From the NCBI GenBank assembly GCA_035656095.1, contig DASRTE010000093.1:8369-72368 (forward strand): a DNA stretch of 64,000 nucleotides, read 5' to 3'. Shown here in pieces: positions 59,684 through 64,000 of this stretch. A program made the position numbers and the translations under genes. The notes beneath the pieces are model-generated. The model saw only the letters and a program-made list of their open reading frames with translations. It had not been told where the DNA came from and made no database searches. Numbering within the stretch: position 1 is the stretch's first letter; the number at the start of each line of letters is the position of its first letter. Source of the stretch: DASRTE01 sp035656095. Lineage in GTDB: Bacteria; Actinomycetota; Actinomycetes; Jiangellales; Jiangellaceae.

Positions 59684-60178
59684 ATGGCGGCCGAGTCCTC
59701 GTTCGACGTCGTGAGCAAGGTCGACCGGCAGGAGGTGGACAACGCGCTCAACCAGGCGGCCAAGGAGATAGGGCAGCGCTTCGACTTCCGTGGTACCGAG
59801 GCGGCGATCCGCTGGGCTGGCGACTTCGGCGTCGAGATGGAGGCCTCGGCCGAGGACCGGGTGAAGGCCGTACTCGACGTGTTCAAGGACAAGCTCGTCA
59901 AGCGCGGTGTCTCCTTGAAGGCACTGGACCCGGGCGAGCCGCGGGCGTCCGGCAAGCTCTACAAGATCGGTGCGACCCTGCAGAACGGGCTCACCCAGGA
60001 GCAGGCGAAGAAGATCACCAAGGTGATCCGCGACGAGGCTCCCAAGGGCGTCAGGTCGCAGGTCCAGGGCGAGGAGGTCCGCGTCTCGTCGAAGAAGCGC
60101 GACGACCTGCAGGCCGTGATCGCCCTTCTCAAGCAGCAGGACTTCGACTTCGCCGTCCAGTTCGTCAACTACCGCTAG
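59684..60178 (+). CDS. YajQ-family nucleotide-binding protein
   Basis: YajQ proteins bind nucleotides, cyclic di-GMP in Xanthomonas, and have been linked to RNA binding. The 164-aa protein has two ferredoxin-like folds, with SSFDVVSKVDRQEVDNALNQ at the N-terminus and VIALLKQQDFDFAVQFVNYR at the end. GGAGG lies about 9 nt before the ATG. The position next to tRNA-Tyr is conserved in actinobacteria. Confidence 0.95.
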   Translation: MAAESSFDVVSKVDRQEVDNALNQAAKEIGQRFDFRGTEAAIRWAGDFGVEMEASAEDRVKAVLDVFKDKLVKRGVSLKALDPGEPRASGKLYKIGATLQNGLTQEQAKKITKVIRDEAPKGVRSQVQGEEVRVSSKKRDDLQAVIALLKQQDFDFAVQFVNYR

Positions 60179-60188
60179 CCCCAGGAGG

Positions 60189-61037
60189 TCAGCGGCGGTA
60201 GCCGGCCAGGGCCTCGAGGCGGGCGATCCGCTCGGCCATCGGTGGGTGCGAGGCGAACAGCTTCGCCAGGCCATCCGGCCGGAACGGGTTGGCGATCATC
60301 AGATGGCTTGTCGTCACCAGGTCGCGCTCGGGCGGGAGGGGCAGCCGGCGGCTGCCCAACTCGAGCTTGCGCAACGCACTGGCCAGGGCGAGCGGGTCGC
60401 CGGTCAACCGGGCCCCCTCCGCGTCGGCCTCGAACTCACGCGAGCGGCTGATCGCCAGCTGGATCACGGAGGCCGCGATCGGCCCGAGCACCATCAGCAG
60501 CAGCGCGCCGAGCGGCCCGGGGCCGCCGTCGTCGTCGTCGCGCTGCAGGAGGAAGGCAAAGCTCGCGAGGAACATGACGACGCTCGCGAGGGCGCCCGCG
60601 ACCGACGAGGTCAGGATGTCGCGGTTGTAGACGTGGGCGAGCTCGTGCCCGAGCACGGCCCGAAGCTCCCGCTCGGACAGGATCGACAGGACCCCCTCGG
60701 TGCAGCACACGGCGGCATTGCCGGGATTGCGCCCGGTGGCGAAGGCATTGGGCGCCTGGGTCGGGCTCACGTAGAGGCGGGGCATCGGCTGCCGCGCCGT
60801 GGTCGACAGCTCACGGACGATCCGGCACATGACCGGCTGCTGTGCCTCGCCGACCGCGTACGCGCGCATCGACCGGAGCGCGATCGTGTCGCTGTGGAAG
60901 TACGCGTATCCATTGGTGGCGAGCGCGACGAGCAGTGCGATCCACAGTCCGGTCGTCCCGAACAGCGATCCGACGAAGAGGACGAGCACGGACAACAGGC
61001 CGAGCAGTGCGGCGGTCCTCAGTGCGTTGTGGTGCAC
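60189..61037 (-). CDS. htpX: Membrane zinc metalloprotease HtpX
   Basis: HtpX degrades misfolded membrane proteins. The GTG start at 61037 (AGAGG 5 nt upstream) gives 282 aa. Two N-terminal hydrophobic segments (about 8-50), the catalytic HELAH at 131-135 (VLGHELAHVYNRD), a second hydrophobic pair at about 148-200 and the third zinc ligand in SREFEADAEGARLTG are present. It converges with yajQ. Confidence 0.95.
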   Translation of the reverse strand: MHHNALRTAALLGLLSVLVLFVGSLFGTTGLWIALLVALATNGYAYFHSDTIALRSMRAYAVGEAQQPVMCRIVRELSTTARQPMPRLYVSPTQAPNAFATGRNPGNAAVCCTEGVLSILSERELRAVLGHELAHVYNRDILTSSVAGALASVVMFLASFAFLLQRDDDDGGPGPLGALLLMVLGPIAASVIQLAISRSREFEADAEGARLTGDPLALASALRKLELGSRRLPLPPERDLVTTSHLMIANPFRPDGLAKLFASHPPMAERIARLEALAGYRR

Positions 61038-61154
61038 AGGTGCCTCTCGTGATCGTCCCGCCTCCTCGGGATCCGCGGTGGGAGGCGCCGAACTCGAAAC
61101 GTATCGCCGGTCCGGCGCGTTCCCTCACGCGTACCTGCGGGCGCCGGCCGCCGA

Positions 61155-62678
61155 TCAGCCGAGCAGGCCCGCACTGACGTCGGCCAGACCGAGCACGACC
61201 TGCGGCAACACGGAGAATGCGACACCGACGGCCAGGGCGAGACCCACGGCGATGCCCGAGGCGGCCGGGACGTCGTACGACACGGCCTCCCGGCCGGCGA
61301 CCGGGCGGGCGAAGAGCAGCGCGGTCCACCGCAGGTAGTACGCCAATCCGATCACCGTGTTGACGGCGACGGCGACCGCGAGCCAGCCCGCCTCGCCGGA
61401 CACGGCCGAGTCGATCACGACGACCTTGGCCCACAACCCGGCCACACCGGGCGGCAGGCCGGCAAGGGCCAGCAGGCCGAAGCCGAGCGCAAGCGCACTC
61501 GCCGGTTCCGTGTACGCGAGCCCCCGGTAGTCCTCGATCAGGCCGGCGGGGCGGTGTCGCGACACGATCGCGACGACGCCGAACGCCGCCAGGTTGACCA
61601 CGGCGTACACGCACACGTAGGCGATCACGGCGGAGAGAGCCTCGCCGAAGCGGCTGCCGGTCACGCCGCTGGTGGCGACGCCGAGTGGCACCAGCATGTA
61701 GCCGGACTGGGCGACGGAGGACCAAGCGAGCAGCCGGACGGCGCGATGCTGGCGCAGCGCGGCCACATTGCCCAACGTCATGGTGGCCACCGCGATCACC
61801 GCGATGGCCGGCGCCCACACATCGGCGTATGCGGGGAAGCCCTGGCTGACCACCACCACGATGCCGACCAGGCCGGCCGCCTTCGACACCACCGACAGGT
61901 AGGCGGCGACGACGACCGGAGCGCCCGCATAGGTGTCGGGTACCCAGAAGTGGAACGGAACCGCCCCCACCTTGAAGACCAGCCCGACCAGGGTGAGCAG
62001 CACCCCTGCCGTCGCCAGCGACGTGCGCCCCGCCGGATCGGCCAGCGCCGCCGCGATCTGGTCCAGGTGCAGCGAGCCGGTCGCCCCGTAAACCAGGCTG
62101 ACGCCGTAGAGCATGACCGCGATCGACACGACCGACACCAGGAAGAAGGTCAGCGCGCCCTCCGCTCCCCTCGGATCGCGCCGACGCAGTCCGACCAGGG
62201 CGAAGGCGGGCAGCGACACCACCTCGAGCGCCACCACGATCGTCGCCAGGTCCCGACCGGCCGCCAGCACGAGTGCACCGGTCGCGGACGAAAGCACCAG
62301 GAAGCCGGTCTCGCCGCCGGGCAGCGGCCGACGGTCTGCGGGAGCGGCGATCTCGGTGTGCGCGAGAAGGAGCACGACGAGGGTGCCCACGAGCACGATC
62401 GCCTGGAAGACCAGCGTGACTGGGTTCACGACGTACGAGCACGACGCCAGTGGCCCCGTTCCACTGTCGACGCAGAACGTCGCCCTGGAGTCTCCCCAGA
62501 GCAGCCCGACGGCCACCAGGGCGGCCAGCGTGCCGCCGACCGAGATGGCCGTCAGGACGCCCGCGGCTCGCCTGGGCAACCAGAGATCGGCCACCAGAAC
62601 CGCCAAGGCCGTCGCCGCCGTCAGCACCGGAGGGGCGACCGCCGCCCAGTCGACGCCCTGGGCCGTGGCCCCGGTCAC
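61155..62678 (-). CDS. nuoN: NADH-quinone oxidoreductase subunit N
   Basis: One of the antiporter-like proton-pumping subunits of respiratory complex I. The 507-aa protein has about 14 hydrophobic segments, with the conserved TM5-TM8 region (LYGVSLVYGATGSLHLDQIA, KVGAVPFHFWVPDTYAGAPV with the key Lys). It starts with GTG at 62678, the GTGA overlapping the nuoM stop. It is the last gene of the nuo operon. Confidence 0.96.
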   Translation of the reverse strand: MTGATAQGVDWAAVAPPVLTAATALAVLVADLWLPRRAAGVLTAISVGGTLAALVAVGLLWGDSRATFCVDSGTGPLASCSYVVNPVTLVFQAIVLVGTLVVLLLAHTEIAAPADRRPLPGGETGFLVLSSATGALVLAAGRDLATIVVALEVVSLPAFALVGLRRRDPRGAEGALTFFLVSVVSIAVMLYGVSLVYGATGSLHLDQIAAALADPAGRTSLATAGVLLTLVGLVFKVGAVPFHFWVPDTYAGAPVVVAAYLSVVSKAAGLVGIVVVVSQGFPAYADVWAPAIAVIAVATMTLGNVAALRQHRAVRLLAWSSVAQSGYMLVPLGVATSGVTGSRFGEALSAVIAYVCVYAVVNLAAFGVVAIVSRHRPAGLIEDYRGLAYTEPASALALGFGLLALAGLPPGVAGLWAKVVVIDSAVSGEAGWLAVAVAVNTVIGLAYYLRWTALLFARPVAGREAVSYDVPAASGIAVGLALAVGVAFSVLPQVVLGLADVSAGLLG

Positions 62679-64000
62679 GAGCCACCTCCCGACAGCAACG
62701 TCGCGACCGCCGGATCGACCAGGGTGAGCAGGAGGCCGGGCCAGACGCCGAGCACCAGGGTCAGAGCCACCAACGGTCCCCAGGACACAACCTCGTGCCT
62801 GGTCACATCACCGAGCACGGGCAGCCGTCCGCCGATGACGTCGTCGCCCTGGCAGACCCGGCGCACGACCACGAGCAGGTACCACGCGGTGAGCACCAGC
62901 CCGACCAGGGCGATCACGAGCAGGACCAGGAAGTACGGCCGGTCGAGCAGGCCGGCGGGGCGGAACGCGCCGATCAACGACAGCAACTCGCCCCAGAACC
63001 CGGCCAGTCCGGGTAGGCCCAGTGAGGCGACGGCGCCGAAGGTCAGCAGAGCGCCCAACCGCGGCAGGCGCGCGTACATGCCGCCGCCGAGCCGGTCGAA
63101 CTCGCTGGTCCCGTGCCGGTCCTTTATCGCGCCGGCGAGGAAGAACAGCAGGCCGGTGATGACGCCGTGCGCGATTCCGGCGTAGACCGAACCGTTCAGA
63201 CCGGCGGGGGTCAGCGTGGCAACACCGAGGACGACGAATCCCATGTGACCAACGCTGGAGTAGGCGACCAGCCGCTTGAGGTCGCGCTGGGCGAGGCAGG
63301 CCAGCGCGCCGTAGACGATGCCGACCACGGCCAGGCCGCCCAGCACGGGCGCTATCCGGCCCACACCCTCGGGAACGGCCGGTACCGCTATGCGCACGAG
63401 CCCGTACGAACCCATCTTGAGCAGCACCCCCGCCAGGAGTACCGAGCCGACCGTGGGTGCCTTCGCGTGTGCGTCGGGCAGCCAGGTGTGCAGCGGCCAG
63501 ACCGGTACCTTGACCGCCAGCCCGCCCACGATCGCCACCGCCGCGAGCAGCTGCGCCCCCTCGGAGATGCCCTCACCGCCGCGGGCGGCGAGCTCGACCA
63601 TGTCGAAGGTTCCGGTCTGCGCGTGCACGACCAGGAAGCCGACGAGCATCAGCGCCGAGCCGAGCAGGGTGTAGAGGATGAACGTCGTGGCCGCCGACGT
63701 CCGGCCCGGGCGGTCGTGCGGGTCGCCCCACCACGCGATGAGGAACCACATCGGCACCAGTACGACCTCGAAGAACAGGAAGAACATCAGCAGGTCGAGA
63801 GCCAGGAAGGTGCCGAGCATCCCGACCTCGACCAGTAGGACGACCGCAACGAAGGCCCGCAGCCGTCCTGCCTCCGGCCGTACCCGGACGGTGTAGATGC
63901 TGCAGCAGAACACCAGGACCGCGGTGAGCAGGGCGAACGGGAGCGAGAGGCCGTCGACGCCGAGGTGCCACCGCAGGTCGAGCGCAGGTGCCCAGGCGAC
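62675..64000 (-). CDS. nuoM: NADH-quinone oxidoreductase subunit M (5-prime part outside window)
   Basis: An antiporter-like complex I subunit. 441 codons plus the stop are visible and the frame is open to the right edge; internal ATG codons are not starts. LRWHLGVDGLSLPFALLTAV, KVPVWPLHTWLPDAHAKAPT (key Lys) and VAYSSVGHMGFVVLGV are diagnostic. It is coupled to nuoN. Confidence 0.96.
   Translation of the reverse strand, partial: VAWAPALDLRWHLGVDGLSLPFALLTAVLVFCCSIYTVRVRPEAGRLRAFVAVVLLVEVGMLGTFLALDLLMFFLFFEVVLVPMWFLIAWWGDPHDRPGRTSAATTFILYTLLGSALMLVGFLVVHAQTGTFDMVELAARGGEGISEGAQLLAAVAIVGGLAVKVPVWPLHTWLPDAHAKAPTVGSVLLAGVLLKMGSYGLVRIAVPAVPEGVGRIAPVLGGLAVVGIVYGALACLAQRDLKRLVAYSSVGHMGFVVLGVATLTPAGLNGSVYAGIAHGVITGLLFFLAGAIKDRHGTSEFDRLGGGMYARLPRLGALLTFGAVASLGLPGLAGFWGELLSLIGAFRPAGLLDRPYFLVLLVIALVGLVLTAWYLLVVVRRVCQGDDVIGGRLPVLGDVTRHEVVSWGPLVALTLVLGVWPGLLLTLVDPAVATLLSGGGS

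Noticed and set aside
59668..60201. 177-codon plus-strand frame overlapping yajQ
   Set aside because: Different phase from yajQ, low complexity; yajQ is clearly coding.

Overview
This window is a high-GC actinobacterial chromosome segment, probably from an Actinomycetes order such as Geodermatophilales, Pseudonocardiales or Frankiales. That is inferred from gene order, frequent GTG/TTG starts, short GTGA/ATGA gene overlaps, zinc-type L33/L36/S14 and a DesK/NarL two-component pair. I cannot name the species from sequence alone.

Positions 1-36500 hold the transcription/translation supercluster, almost all on the minus strand. Read in the direction of transcription it runs tRNA-Trp, secE-nusG, rplK-rplA, rplJ-rplL, rpoB-rpoC, rpsL-rpsG-fusA-tuf, the S10 operon (rpsJ to rpsQ), the spc operon (rplN to map), infA-rpmJ-rpsM-rpsK-rpsD-rpoA-rplQ and a truncated truA. 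Strong hairpin terminators follow tuf, rpoC, rplL and rplA. The str and S10 leaders share an identical 24-nt hairpin-forming block. Unusual points inside this conserved block are a Lys/Ala/Thr tail on L4, a 39-bp tandem repeat lengthening L10, and a roughly 1.6-kb accessory insert between rpsL and rpoC that carries a DUF559/AbiEi-like gene and repeated CGACNTGTCAGG motifs.

Positions 36660-42700 hold a housekeeping block: a class I aminotransferase, an adenosine deaminase-family enzyme, murB, an MFS transporter, a HadA/HadB-like dehydratase pair, rpmG, tRNA-Met and tRNA-Thr. Positions 59488-64000 resume housekeeping genes with tRNA-Tyr, yajQ, htpX, nuoN and a partial nuoM.

Between tRNA-Thr and tRNA-Tyr lies about 16 kb of accessory DNA in two nested parts. 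Part A (about 43.15-47.31 kb) carries a frameshifted CLC chloride transporter, an ion-channel relic, a membrane protein and glutamate decarboxylase, which reads as an acid/ion stress module. It is bracketed by two 166-bp direct repeats of the 3-prime end of a DUF2784 gene, about 95 percent identical. Part B (about 47.7-59.5 kb) carries an F420-0:glutamate-ligase-like gene, a MurJ-family flippase, a sensor kinase/response regulator and an RND-lipoprotein-RND efflux cassette. It is bracketed by a decayed tRNA-Tyr relic and the intact tRNA-Tyr gene, in the same orientation. No integrase is visible, so both look like old or trimmed insertions. A palindromic repeat that overlaps stop codons occurs twice (38.96 and 47.49 kb).
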